DNA of 64,000 bases from Termitomyces sp. T153 (GCA_018296165.2 JACKQL020000058.1:1-64000); one strand, 5' to 3'. Shown: positions 1-11,949, numbered from the stretch's first letter. Numbers and translations: made by a program. The notes: generated by a model not told the origin, from the sequence alone.

Positions 1-280
1 TGGCTGTGTGATCAATGGGGGCGGAGCCGGGGTTTGATGGGAGATCATTTGGGGTTGATGGAGTCTGGGACCGAGCGAAGAGTGAGGTTCGGACCTGGTA
101 AGGGGTGTCGGGGTTCGTAATTATAATCGCGGAGTTCGTGAGGTCGTTAGGGTTGATGAAGAATTGGGCACAAGGGTCAGACGACGTCACCGAGACGGCG
201 TTGGACGAGACAATATGGAACAAGAGTAGATTCGAGTGGAGGTACGAAACGATAACGAGAACGATAACGAAAAGGGGACG

Positions 281-358
281 AGACAAGACCAGGAGACTGA
301 GATAAGACCGGGAGACTGAGATAAGACCGGGAGACTGAGATAAGACCGGGAAACTGAG
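281..358. repeat. 19-bp tandem repeat, about four units
   Basis: The unit GGAGACTGAGATAAGACCG is repeated almost exactly, with the last unit starting to diverge. It lies inside the GC-rich repeat and has no coding meaning that I can see. Confidence 0.85.
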
Positions 359-544
359 AGTAAGGAGAAAGAGACACGAAAACGAACACGAAACACAAAA
401 AGGAAGCAATCAGACCATAGGTAACGTTAAGCAATATCAAGACTGGAGTACGAAGAGCTACTCGATGACTTATATACTGACTACCGGAGGACTTCGGGGT
501 ACGTCGGCTGTGGCGGCGGGGCTTGGCGGGGCTTGACGGAGTGG

Positions 545-658
545 GCGGGTGTCGGTTGTGATCGAAGATCGTGCCGCGCTGATACGTTGATGGGATCGCG
601 GGCGGGTGTCGGTTGTGATCGAAGATCGTGCCGCGCTGATACGTTGATGGGATCGCGG
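545..658. repeat. 57-bp direct tandem duplication
   Basis: Two adjacent, essentially identical 57-bp copies begin at 545 and 602, each starting GCGGGTGTCGGTTG and ending at GGGATCGCGG. The near identity indicates a recent duplication. A single CpG-depleted relative of the unit is visible near 12290-12340. Confidence 0.85.
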
Positions 659-2125
659 GTTGTTCCGAGGTTGTCGTGATATTCCGGAATAGGTCGGAGG
701 AAGCAGGGTGTTGAGTTAATGATGGGTGGGCGAAGATCAGGAATAGCGGGGGTGGTTCTCGGGGTTTGGGAAGCCCAGGGTAAGTGTCAGTGGCTGCGGG
801 GCAGGCACCGAAGTTGGCCAGGGGGCCGTCGGAGTTAGCCGGGGAGGTGTCGGAGTTAGCCGAAGTAGGCGTGGGCATGGGCGGAAGTTCGGCGGAGCGT
901 TGGGGGTCCTTTTGGGGGTTCGGGGGTTTGATGGACGATGTGCGGGGTTTTGGGGAACGGGTCGTGACGACTCCTGGGAAAGTGGCTGTGCACTTATAAA
1001 TGCAATGACAAGATCTTAAGAAACTGGGTTCCATCAATCCTTATGTAATGCTTATGTAAAATTACGTAAGTTGGCTGGCTTCAAATTTTCGGCCAGTTCC
1101 TTGGAAAGATCAATCGATCATGTAAACATCAAAAACATTGCACCAAATCTCTCTTTCTTTCTTCCCGAAAAACTGAAGCTTCCAACATTGTCTCTGCTTT
1201 GATACTGTGAGAAAAGGCTTTGATTGGCTTGATAGACTTTCCTGAAGAGGCTTCACTTACTTGGCCATGTATTATTCTACTACTGAGTGTCATCTCCAAT
1301 CACTGATCAAACTGATAACCAGATCTTCACTATTGCATCTTTTATCAGGCTATTTCTTAGCATTGAGTAGCTTTCTGTCCTTGAGGTGGGCCTTCTTTTC
1401 TTTGCCTAATTGTCTGATGGCTGATTTTGATGGTGTATAGAAGCTGAATTTCTTATGTATACTTCTTTTCTGAGAGTCATCTCTATTGACTGATCATGAC
1501 TGAAAACAGACTTCACTGCAGTCTTTATCAGGCTTTTTTTCTGTGCATTCAGTAGCTTTGCAGGTATGTTTTCTCTAGGTTAATCTGAGAGCTGATTTGT
1601 GAGCAGTATCTGTTTTTTTTTTGAAGCAGCTATTGGTTTTCTACTTTCAAGGTAAATCTCTTTTTCTGTGCTGACAGTTGATCTTCATGTTCTCTCAGTA
1701 GAATCTTTGCTCTTATCCTCACATCATATTTGAGCCATTTTATATGTGGCTCTCACTCAGGTAAGAATGTTTCCTGCTTATTCAAGCCTGTATTTGACTG
1801 ATAATTTGGTAGTTTCTGCTTTCTGTGCTATACTGCTGTTATCCTTCAGTTTTGGGCAGTTGCTGAGTATGTGTTTCTTATTTTTCTCATCTAGAAGAAT
1901 CATCATTAGCTTGAATTCAGAATCAAACATTGCTGTTTATTGAGCACTTCCAATAATTTTTATCAGTTTACTTTTCAAGCCTTGATTATGTGAGTACTTA
2001 TTAACTATTTTTTGATTCTTTGTTTATTGATAAAATTCAGGCCACCTTCTACCCAGGAACTACCCAGTACTCCTGAGAGTCAAAGACAACAGTCTCGCTC
2101 TCAAAGTAGACTACAATTGTTGCAA

Positions 2126-5100
2126 ATGACTGATCCTGATGATCAACGTGCAAACCGAGGTAATAGAGCTTCTTTCCATAATTTTGAACAGGTCAATGCT
2201 GCTATGCCACCTGTGCAACCTTTGCATTTTGATTCTATAGCACTGGGTAGGGGTACTAATGCCCCCTCTATGAATGATGTTGCTTCTGGATCTTCTGAAA
2301 GACCTGTGAGACTGCCAGCTATCTCTGATGACCCATTTTCTTTGAATGCTCCTGTGGGCCAGAGCATATATATACCTCCTGTAACACATTTACCTGAGGG
2401 TTGGAATGCCCCATTGCAAAATCCTATTCCTCAGAATGTGCCTGCTGCACCTGTTTTGAGAAGGAATCAGCATAGACATAAGAATCAAACACATACATCC
2501 CTTGCTCCTACTGCTAATGTTGCATCTACCTCTTCTTCTGGACATAGAGGGCTCCCTCAACCACTACATAATATCTCCAGTGGACAAGCTGATCCTGCAC
2601 TGAATAACTTGACCAGAGGAAATATTGCTTATAGAGAAATGATGTCTAATTATAATGCATCTCAAGAGCAACGAGCATTAGCAGCTTTTCAAGAGCAACA
2701 AAGACAAAGAAATATTGCTCAGGAACAGAATAGACAGAGGCTTGCTGCTCAACAATCAGATGCATTAGCTGCATTGGAGCAGGAAAGACAGAGATTCTTT
2801 GCTGAGCAAGAAGAAGCAAGACAAAGACAAGAAAGATATGATCAGAGATTAGCAGAGGAACAAAGACTTGCTGCTCAGCAGGAGGAGGCTAGACAGAGAC
2901 AAGAGAGACATGAGCAAATATTAGCAGAGCAAGATCCTGAACATAGGCCTTTCAATAATGTTTTAGCTCAAAGGATTTTACAACTATGGGAGGGCCAACA
3001 TATAGCTGATTTAGAAGAGGATTTCAATGGTTTTGCTCTTCAAGATGATATTGAACTGGAAAATATTCATGCAGCCTTCAATGAAATGATGCTGCACCCT
3101 CTTGAACATTTTGAAGAACCTAGGGAAAATATGAATGATTTTGGAGAACAAGTCTTTAATGGCTTGGCTCCTCAGAATAACATACCTCCTGAAGATGACT
3201 TGGAATATGTTGATCCTGCTGAACATGGTCCTCAGAATGACATACCTCATGAAGATGACTTGGATCCTGCCAGACATATACCAGCAGAACTTCCTGATGA
3301 TAATCTACCAGCAGAACAACTGGAACCACCTCCTGTTCATCCTCCTATTCCACAAATACAAGAGCCTGGACCTGTTCAGCCTATTCCCAGAGGAAGGCAG
3401 CCTTACTTGATAGAACCCCCATCTTATTATCTTGGTCCTATGAGTGTCATATGTCCACACTGTCAAGCTCTACATTTTGATGCTGAAAAGCTCACTAAGT
3501 CTACTAGAAACAATCCAAAGTTTGGAATGTGCTGCTTACAAGGCCAAGTGAATTTGCCCAGACTCAAAGATGCTCCACCTGAACTACTCAGCTTACTCCA
3601 TGGCCACCATCCTCTCTCTGACACTTTCAAAACATATATCCGTCAATACAATGCAGCCTTTGCATTCACATCTCTGGGAGTTAAAATTGATCATGCCATT
3701 ACAAATGCTCCTGGACCATATAGCTTTAGGATCAATGGAGAACTCCATCATCTGACAGGTGCCTTGCTTCCTATTGAAGGTAATCATCCTGTATATGCAC
3801 AACTCTACTTTTATGACCACAACCAGCAATTGGCTTTTCGTCAACAGAATAATTCCAGGTTGGATCTTCAAATAATGGCCTCTTTGCAGGATATGCTTGC
3901 TAGAGTCAATCCCTTCATTGATTTATACAAGCAAGCCAGGCAGATTATGAGAGAAGTTCCAGAAGGCCAACCACAAAGACTTTCTGTCACACTTAGAGCT
4001 GATTTTGGAGACCCACGACGCCATAATAACCCCAATGAACAGGAGGGGGTTGCAGCTATAATTCCTGGAGATGGCTCAGAAGAACGATCAGATCATCGTG
4101 ATATAGTCTTGCATTTGCATGGAGGTCAATTGAAGCGGATCAGTCATTTGCACCCATATTATACTCCATTGCATTATACCATTATGTTTCCAACTGGAGA
4201 GCCAGGATTTCACACAAATATTCACTCTCATTTTGGGCCAGAGAATCAACAAAGAGCACCAAAGGTCACTCAAACTGCATATTATGCATATAGACTGCAG
4301 AAAAGAACTTTAGAAGTTAATGCAGCATTACTCTGGAGTGGAAGGTTATTTCAACAATATGTTGTTGATGCATGGGCTTCAAGTGAACAAAACAAGTTGA
4401 ATTGGGTTTGACACAATCAGAAGAAGATCAGAGCTGAGGTTTATCAGGGAGTAGTAGATGCTGCTGCTGGAGATGAGGCAGTTACCCCACAAAGCCATCG
4501 TGTTATTCTTCCTTCCTCCCATACTGGAAGTGAATGACAAATGCAGCAATTATTCCAGGACTCTATGGCTATCTGCAGGCATTTTGGAAAACCTGATCTC
4601 TTCTTGACTATGACTGCCAATCCAAAGTGGTCAGAAATTGAAGAAGCTCTCTTGAAGGAACCTGCAGTCAATGGAAAAAAACAAACAGCTGCTGATCAAC
4701 CAGATATTGTTGCCAGAGTATTTGAACTCAGGAAAAATGCTGTGGTAAAGGAGATTAAAGAGGGTCTCTTTGGCAGCTGTGTGGCTCATGTTCATACTAT
4801 TGAATTCCAAAAGAGAGGACTTCCACATATGCATATCTTGATTTTTTTCCATCATCATCATAGGATACAGAATGCAGCTCATGTAGATTCTATTGTCTCA
4901 GCTCAAATTCCAGATCCAGTTACTCAGCCTCATTTGTATCAGGTATTGGCTTTGTTTGAATTCTTAATCCCATTACTTAAGTTTGTTATTAGGTTGTTAC
5001 TACTAACATGGTCCATGGTCCATGTGGAGCTGCCAAACCCAATGCTAAATGCATGGTAGATGGCAAATGTTCTAAAAGATACCCAAAGGAATTTCAAGAA

Positions 5101-7701
5101 GCTACTCAGTATGGGGAAAATGGTTATCCTCAATATGCCAGACCTGACAATGGGCGCTTTTTTGAAAAAAATGGTCATCGTTATGACAATCGTGATGTTG
5201 TCCCATACAATCCTTATCTCTCAGCCAAGTATCAATGCCACATCAATGTGGAGGTCTGTGCTTCAGTAGAAGCCATCAAATACATTCACAAGTACATCTA
5301 CAAAGGCCATGATAGGACCACTTTGGAAATTGCCAGAGACCAGGGAGACCAGAGGGATGAAATTAAAGAACACTTAGATGCCAGATACATTTCTGCAGCT
5401 GAATCATGCTGGCACATCTTTGAATTCAACATGCATGGAGAATATCCTCCTGTGTATCGATTACCTGTCCATTTGGAAGGCCAGCATGAAGTTTACTTCC
5501 AGGATAATGAACCTTTGGAGATTGTAGCTGCCAGGCCTAATGCAGACAAGACTGCACTTACTGCTTGGTTTGAAGCCAATGCCAGATTCCCTAATAACAA
5601 CACCACTTATCAGAGCTTTCCAACCAAGTTTGTCTATGAAGCTTCTAAAAGAAGTTGGAAGGAGAGGCAAAGAGGAACAGCTATTGGAAGGATGTACTTT
5701 GCTTCACCCAGACAGGGAGAAAGGTTCTACCTTAGGATGCTCCTGACAGTTGTGATGAATGCAAAATCATGGGCTGACCTTAGGACAGTCAATGGCCACA
5801 CCTATCCTACTTACAAAGAGGCATGCAAGGCCCTTGGCCTTTTGGAAGATGATGCAGAATGGAGGCAATGTCTTGCTGAAGCTGCTCCAATCCAATCAGG
5901 ATCAGCTCTTAGACAGCTCTTTTGCACTATCCTATTTCACTGTGCTCCTACCACTCCAGAGGCTCTATGGAATGAATTCAAGCACTCTATTTGTGATGAT
6001 CTTAGACACAGATTGGAGAATATCCAGCAGTACAGAGATAGAGTCTTTACTGATGAAGATGTTTATGACTATGGCCTTCATCTGATCAATGACAACTTGA
6101 AGAATTTTGGCAAGACTCTTCAAGACTTTCCCAACATGCCAGAACCTCAACAAGTTTGGAATGTAATTCCAGGTAAGCCAGCCATTGTATAGAGAATTGA
6201 CTCTAGGACTGATCAAACAATTTTAGGCAATAGACTTTTGCAAGAAGAAACAGATTATGACATTGAGGAGTTGAAGAGAAGGGTGAATGAAAACAAGGCC
6301 AGGTTTAATGGTGAACAACTAGGGGCCTTCAATGAAGTTATGGACTCTGTGGACAACAACTTGGGCAAGATGATATTCATTCACAGTGCAGGTGGATGTG
6401 GCAAAACATTTGTCTGCAACACTTTAGCTTCTGCTGTTCGGTCCAATGGAGATGTGGCATTATGTGTAGCATCATCTGGGATTGCTGCCTTATTGCTGGA
6501 GGGTGGTAGAACTGCACATTCAAGGTTCAAAATCCCCATTCCTGCTCTGGATACATCCATTGCCAATATCAAAAGAGGAACTCAGTTGTCTCAACTCTTA
6601 CTCCAGACCAAAGTTGTCATCTGGGATGAAGTCCCAATGCAACACAAAAATGCCATTGACTCTGTGGATCGAGGGTTCAGAGACATCCTGGAGAAGGATG
6701 TTCCTTTTGGTGGAGTGACTGTGGTGTTTGGAGGAGATTTTAGGCAAACTCTCCCAGTTATCCAATGAGGACTCAGGCAGCAGATGATTGCTGCTTCACT
6801 CAAAAGAGGAAGACTTTGGGATCAGATTCAAGTTCACTATTTGGTTCAAAACATGAGATTGGATCAGACTCCTGATAATGCTGCTCATGCAGCATGGTTG
6901 TTAGATGTTGGTGCTGGAAAAAATCTTGGGCCTGGAGAAACAGTACAACTTCCTGTGACTATGATCTGTGATGACAGTTCTATCAAAGGTTTAATCTCTT
7001 CCACTTATCCTCATATTAATCACTATCAAGATGATCAGTATTACCTGGACCGAACCATTCTTTCTGGCAAGAACTCTGATATAGAGGATATCAACTCAGA
7101 GGTTCTACAGAAATATCTAGGAGAAGAGAAGGTTATGCAGAGTGCAGACTCTGTCATGTCTAATGATGGAAACGTGAATGACCTGACATTGTATCCAATG
7201 GAATACCTCAACTCTTTGAAAGCCAGTAATTTGCCTTTAGCTAAATTGGCTCTAAAGATTGGTGTTCCTGTCATGCTGCTCAGGAATCTGGATACAACTA
7301 AAGGACTTTGCAATGGGACAAGAATGATTGTCACCCACATCAGCACTAGAGTTCTCAGATGTCGGATCATCAGTGGGGATGCCAAGTTTGCAGGATCAAT
7401 TGTTTTGATTCCAAGAATCAACATGGATGTCTCTGAAGAGGATTTGCCAATTCCATTGCGCAGGAGACAATTCCCAGTTCGATTGGCCTTTGCTATGACA
7501 ATCAACAAGTCTCAGGGTCAATCAGTCAAGCATGTTGGATTGGACCTTCGATCAGGAGTTTTTTCACATGGCCAACTTTATGTTGCACTCTCTTGGTGCA
7601 CATTAGGAGATCATATCAAAGTGATTTTGGACCCAGAAAACACATCAAGAAAGACTGCAAATATTGTCTATCAAGAAATCCTGAATGGTTTACAAATGTA
7701 A
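2126..7701 (+). pseudogene. Helitron Rep-helicase, interrupted by three TGA stops
   Basis: The frame is read from ATG 2126; it is open from 2012 and an acceptor at 2040 suggests an upstream exon. Segment 2126-4411 has a Q/E-rich coiled-coil region and then the Helitron N-terminal domain. Segment 4412-6172 has the rolling-circle nuclease: the HUH-type HMH triplet lies at 4826-4834 and the paired tyrosines (KYIHKYIYKG) are encoded at about 5278-5307. Segments from 6227 carry a PIF1 helicase with Walker A GGCGKT at 6391-6408, WDE, GGDFRQ, and the late TINKSQGQS and YVALSW motifs. Two introns fit frame and family alignment: 4943-4992 (50 bp) and 6173-6226 (54 bp). Stops at 4409-4411, 4535-4537 and 6766-6768 are all TGA. 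At the first and third the family usually has Arg or a neighbouring basic residue, and all are explained by CGA to TGA. The frame is otherwise intact, so decay is recent. Confidence 0.88.
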
Positions 7702-7988
7702 GTGTGACTTTTGTTGGATTCAGGCAACAAATTGCTAACTTCTATGAACTTCAGCACCTAATGTATATAGTTGGACCATGTAGTATAGATATTCTCAATG
7801 GTTTACAAATGTAAGTGTGACAATTTAAAGAATTGCTTGGTTAGTACTAACTTTTATAATTTTCAGCATCTCTAATATATATCAGTGGACATTGTAGTAT
7901 TTTGTTAATAATGTAATATAGATACATGATTGGTTTATAGATGAAATCTCAGTGTATTGAATTGTAAGAGAAAAGCAACACTTAGCCA

Positions 7989-8452
7989 ACAAAATACAAA
8001 GACCTAACCAAATGAAGTGAGGTTGGGTCTGGGACTAAGCATTGAGTTTGAAATACAAAGACCTAACCGAACAAAGTGAGGTTGAGTCTGGGACTAAGCA
8101 TTGAGTTTGAAATACAAAGACCTAACCGAACGAAGTGAGGTTGGGTCTGGGACTTAGCATTGAGTTGGAAATACAAAGACCTAACCGAACGAAGTGAGGT
8201 TGGGTCTGGGATAAAGCATTGAGTTAGAAATACAAGGACCTAACCGAACAAAGTGAGGTTGGGTCTGGGATGAAGCATTGAGTTAGAAATACAAGGACCT
8301 AACCGAACAAAGTGAGGTTGGGTCTGGGATGAAGCATTGAGTTAGAAATACAAGGACCTAACCGAACAAAGTGAGGTTGGGTCTGGGATGAAGCATTGAG
8401 TAGAATATCAAGGACCTAACTGAACGAAGTGAGGTTGGGTCTGGGATGAAGC
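7989..8452 (+). repeat. 59-bp minisatellite at the Helitron 3' end, about eight units
   Basis: Units start near 7989, 8050, 8109, 8168, 8227, 8286, 8345 and 8404. Each reads AATACAAAGACCTAACC, a short A-rich centre, then GTGAGGTTGGGTCTGGGA and GCATTGAG. GACCTAACC can pair with GGTTGGGTC in the same unit, so each unit can form a small hairpin. The array directly abuts the terminal hairpin. A second, less regular array is at 9945-10352. Subterminal minisatellites next to a terminal hairpin are known in Helentron-like elements. Confidence 0.92.
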
Positions 8453-8454
8453 AA

Positions 8455-8492
8455 GAGCTACAGGCCCGTGCCAAAGGCACGGGGCATAGCTC
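8455..8492 (+). other. Helitron 3' terminal hairpin
   Basis: The stem is CCCGTGCC (8465-8472), AAA loop, GGCACGGG (8476-8483), extended by an outer GAGCTA/TAGCTC pair (8455-8460 with 8487-8492). A 3' subterminal hairpin is the expected rolling-circle termination signal of Helitrons. The homologous hairpin at 10355-10392 carries matching C-to-T and G-to-A changes in both arms, so pairing is kept. Confidence 0.8.
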
Positions 8493-8507
8493 ATCTATAA
8501 TATATGG

Positions 8508-9171
8508 GATGACTCCTGGGAAAGTGGCTGTGCACTCAATATATGCAATGACTTTGGATTGTGCTGACTAAAATTTGTCAGCTGCTGACCAAGAACCTTC
8601 CTTTTTGGGCAGCTTGGCTGTTTTTCGCACTTGGAACAGGTTTTTTCCAAAAATAATTATAGTAGACTACTTTGATAGATATGAACCATCCTTTGACTAT
8701 GTGTGAAAGGTGCCAGACTTGATATTTCAGGCAATATTTAACTACTTTCAGCCTTACTTATGTGAAATTGTACTGTCTTTTAATGCAACTCCTCAAGGAA
8801 AACTTCTGGCTATTCTTTGGGAAAGGAACATGTCCCATGCATGTATTTCCTATCAAAAAAAAGTTCAGAACAATGAATTTATGATCAAAAATGGCCAAAG
8901 AAGTGGCATAAGATGTTTCTTTGACTCTTAAAAGCTTCTACTTATTTTTTAGAAAGGAGAATGATTGCCCTGTGTATATCCCTAGGCAACCTATGGTTCC
9001 TGAAGGACTTTGAGAGGTTTATGGCATACACTATGTTTTGACTATAAATCTGACTTGAGTGTGATTGCTGATAGCCTCTGACTTGGAAGTGTATTCTGTG
9101 ATGTTAGGTAGTACCAACATTGAATTGTAAAATCAAACAAAGTGAGGCTATACTTGGACTGGAGTGCTGCT
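8508..9171 (+). mobile_element. Second Helitron 5'-end fragment
   Basis: It begins GATGACTCCTGGGAAAG, GTGGCTGTGCAC, like position 966, only 16 bp after the first element's hairpin, so the elements lie head to tail. The rest diverges from the main element, has no convincing ORF and no minisatellite, and ends where a third copy of the 5' leader starts. It may be a truncated different subfamily or the remainder of an element interrupted by the next one. Confidence 0.55.
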
Positions 9172-10392
9172 AGCTGGCTGTGCACCTATTATATGCAATG
9201 ACAAATCTTAAGAAACTGGGTTCCATCAATCCTTATGTAATGCTTATGTAAAATTACATAACTTGGCCTCTAATTTTCAGCCTTTTTCTTTGGTGTGGCA
9301 AAGATCAATCATTGCACTGAATCACTCTTTCTTTTAACCTCTCTTTCCAATCTGAAGCATCAACTATTCTCTCTGCTCTGATACTGTGAGAAGAAGCTTT
9401 GATTGGCCTGTTAGACTCTACTGACCCTCTTTTGGAGGTTTTTACACTTTATTGGCCATGTATGCTCTACTTTTTGTCATCTCCAATCACTGATCATAGC
9501 TGATAACCAGATTTCCACTATTGCATCCTTCTTCAGGCTTTTTCCAAGCATTGAGTAGCTTTCTCTTCTTTCAGGTGGGCTTTCTTTTCTTTGCTTAATT
9601 GTCCAATGGCTGATTTTGGTGGTTGTTTCTATATTGAAGCTGAATTGGGCTAGGTACACTCCTTTTCTGAGTGTAACTTTTATGGACTAATCATGGCTGA
9701 AATCAGACTTCACTACATTCTTCATTAGGCTCCTTTTCTGAGTGTTCAGTAGCTTTGCAGGTATGCTTTTTCTATTTTTGTCTGAGAACTAATTCAAGTA
9801 TTGTCCATTTTCTTTTCTAAACAGTTATTGGCTTTCTGCTTTGAAGGTAGATCTCTTTTAAACACCAAATTGCCAACCTCTGTGAATTTCAGCACCTAAT
9901 GTATATGAGTTGACAGTGTAGTATAAATATTCTCAATAGTTCTGGGACTTAGCATTGAGTTTGAAATACAAGGATCTAACCAAACAAAGTGAGGTTGGAT
10001 CTGGGACTTAGCATTGAGTAGAATATAATGAAGTGAGGTTGGGTCTGGGACTTAGCATTGAGTTGACAAAATACAAAGACCTAACCAAATGAAATGAGGT
10101 TGGGTCTGGGACTTAGCATTGAGTTGGAAATACAAAGACCTAACCAAATGAAGTGAGGTTGGGTCTGGGACTTAGCATTGAGTTTGAAATACAAGGACCT
10201 AACCAAACAAAGTGAGGTTGGGTCTGGGATGAAGCATTGAGTTAGAAATACAAGGACCTAACCAAACAAAGTGAGGTTGGGTCTGGGATGAAGCATTGAG
10301 TAGAATATTGAGGACCTAACCAAACAAAGTGAGGTTGGGTCTGGGATGAAGCAAGAGCTACAGGCCTGTGCTGAAGGCACAGGGCATAGCTT
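9172..10392 (+). mobile_element. Non-autonomous, internally deleted Helitron derivative
   Basis: The first 690 bp (9172-9860) match the leader of the autonomous element (about 980-1660), and the last 520 bp (9870-10392) match its 3' end (about 7720-8492), including the minisatellite and hairpin. The words between, the whole Rep-helicase, are missing. The junction lies at about 9855, just after ATCTCTTTT, a string present at the matching place in the parent. Such end-only elements can be mobilised in trans by an autonomous relative. Confidence 0.78.
9945..10352 (+). repeat. Second minisatellite array with the 59-bp type unit
   Basis: About seven units of the same family as 7989-8452, one of them shortened (near 10020-10060). 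CCGAACGAAG of the first array appears here as CCAAACAAAG or CCAAATGAAG, that is, CpG has become CpA or TpG. It ends at the hairpin 10355-10392. Confidence 0.88.
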
Positions 10393-10728
10393 GTATGATA
10401 AGTTGCATGACTTGTGCAGGACCTGTAAAATGAGAATTGAGAAAAATAACAAGCAATGCAAAAAACTTCCTGTGTTGGATCCAAGTCAGGTGCTGTCCAG
10501 ATAAGATAGTTAGAGATGTTGATATTGGTGCTCAGCAACAAGTGGGTCTTATTATCCTCCCCTATGCTGGAATCTTGACTGTCCTCAGTCTCTCAAAGTC
10601 CTGTGATTATTTGCATGGTCTGTGTGGAGGGGCAATCATATAGAAGGACTAGTGATTAGTTGGCCTTTGTCAAATTTCCCCCACTTCTTTATCTCTTCAC
10701 TTTCATTGCCATCTCAATCTTATTGCTA
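10393..10728. other. CpG-poor spacer without a recognisable gene
   Basis: No splice-consistent ORF, RNA gene or clear repeat was found. The base composition (almost no CpG) matches the adjoining transposon DNA. Confidence 0.4.
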
Positions 10729-11640
10729 TGTCCTCAGATCTCACTACACAGCTTGAGAAGTGCACCATGGCCCAGGCCTTTCTTGATTGGATTGATTGCC
10801 TCCTCTCCATTGCACATAACTCATTGGTGACTAATCCATTTAGCAGTCACCACTATCTTCAAGATCTGGCTGCAATTGTTTGAGACAGCTGGGAATGGGG
10901 TTGAGTGAGCGGAATTACCAACTATCAACAAGGAATGCCAGCAGCTCTATAAGCAGTACAAGGGAGAAGATTGTGTTTTCCTGACATCAGAGATTGCACA
11001 ATGCAATGAGTCATGTAGCTCACTCCCAAGGAGCTAGCCACTTCTATACCACAGGGGGTACCATCATTGGCAATCAGTCCCCTTGCCTTCTTGGTCATCA
11101 GCCATGCTTGGCCATACAGACAACAACACCTGAGGAGCAGGACTTAATCAAGTCCTAATCAGCCAGCACTTCAATGTCAATGCATGGGCACAATACATTG
11201 TGCACCATGGCCATTCAGGCTCACAGAATCTTTATTTTGGAGTGGCCATGGATGCTTCCTTGTATGTAGACCAACAATCAGTCTTCAGCTATGTCTTAGG
11301 TCAGGCACTGGTCCTGACCTTGCCTCTTGCCAGAATGGCCTATATGCAGCTGTTTGCAATGGTTGTTGCTCAGCCTTGTCTCTATCAAGATGTGGTTGAC
11401 AACTACTGCTCTCATGTAGGGGAGTTTAATCCTTTCACTCCCTACACCTTCACCCTGTGTATGATGCAAGTTCTGCCTATGCAAATCAACAACCTCAGTG
11501 AGATGGAAGTAATACATCACCTCCTTGCCAACTGCATGCCCCCTGCTTGGGTAAACCATGCATATACCTATGGTATGTGCTTCTTGGATCACCAGTGGTC
11601 AGGCAGTGTGTTGCACACAGACTTGTTCACATGAGTCAAC
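10729..11640 (+). pseudogene. Decayed unidentified gene within repeat DNA
   Basis: An ATG at 10729 opens a frame beginning MSSDLTTQLEKCTMAQAFLD that is stopped by TGA after about 54 codons; reading on, protein-like sequence continues with further stops. The longest surviving piece (11200-11634, 144 codons) has runs such as YVLGQALVLTLPLARMAYM and ends in TGA at 11632-11634. I do not recognise the family. The block has only a few CpG in 0.9 kb, and its first stop reads as a CGA to TGA change. It could be a gene carried by a transposon or the coding part of an unrelated element. Confidence 0.35.
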
Positions 11641-11949
11641 AATGAATGCCATTGTTAACTCAGGACCATAAGCATACCCCCTCCTTTGGTGGGGTACAAT
11701 GGGTGGTATGCACCCACTGCTGATGATTAATAGTAGGCTTTTGAGTGCTCCTGCAAATCCATGAGAGCAGGGGCCAATGTCCCACTCCACACAGCAGAAT
11801 GGCTGTGCTATGAGGAAATGGTCCTCTTCACTCAATTCCTGCATTGTCCTGTGGAGGTAGTGAACACTGCATTAGCAGCTATGGAGGAGCCATCTTTTAT
11901 GGCCCTTCAACCTGCCCCTACAAGTAGGGAGGAGCCATCTTTGTAACTC

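Larger units (their letters stand above)
1..965. repeat. GC- and CpG-rich repetitive DNA, probably part of a transposable element
   Basis: This block is G-rich on the plus strand, full of CpG, and carries two internal tandem repeats. Its middle part resembles 11950-12610 in order and wording, for example GGGCGGGTGTCGGTTGTG here against GGGCAGGTGTTGGTTCTG there; most differences are CpG to TpG or CpA changes. A long minus-strand frame (177-1037) is low-complexity Ser/Pro-rich and runs into the Helitron end, so I do not call it a gene. In another minus frame codons stay open from about position 240 to the left edge, which could be the 3' part of a coding region leaving the window, but no family is recognisable. 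The Helitron at 966 seems to sit directly against this block. Confidence 0.45.
966..8492 (+). mobile_element. Helitron (rolling-circle transposon), formerly autonomous
   Basis: The element encodes a Helitron Rep-helicase in the order N-terminal Helitron-like domain, HUH nuclease, PIF1-type helicase. The likely 5' end lies near 966: the words GACGACTCCTGGGAAAG and GTGGCTGTGCAC recur almost exactly at 8508, and the following sequence recurs at 9172. The 3' part is a roughly 59-bp minisatellite (7989-8452) followed by a strong hairpin (8455-8492). No clear CTRR end was found after the hairpin, so the exact boundary and the Helitron subclass (canonical or Helentron-like) are open. CpG is scarce inside the element and abundant just outside on the left. 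The 1-kb leader (about 1000-2000) is T-rich, holds no convincing gene, and matches the leader at 9172-9860. Confidence 0.8.

Noticed and set aside
177..1037. 286-codon minus-strand frame
   Set aside because: Low-complexity Ser/Pro/Arg sequence created by tandem repeats; it crosses the Helitron boundary and has no domain.
7989..8452. Regular direct repeats as a CRISPR array
   Set aside because: Units are contiguous without unique spacers, in a eukaryotic transposon.
8710..8931. 73-codon frame in the Helitron fragment
   Set aside because: No family features and AT-rich; consistent with chance.
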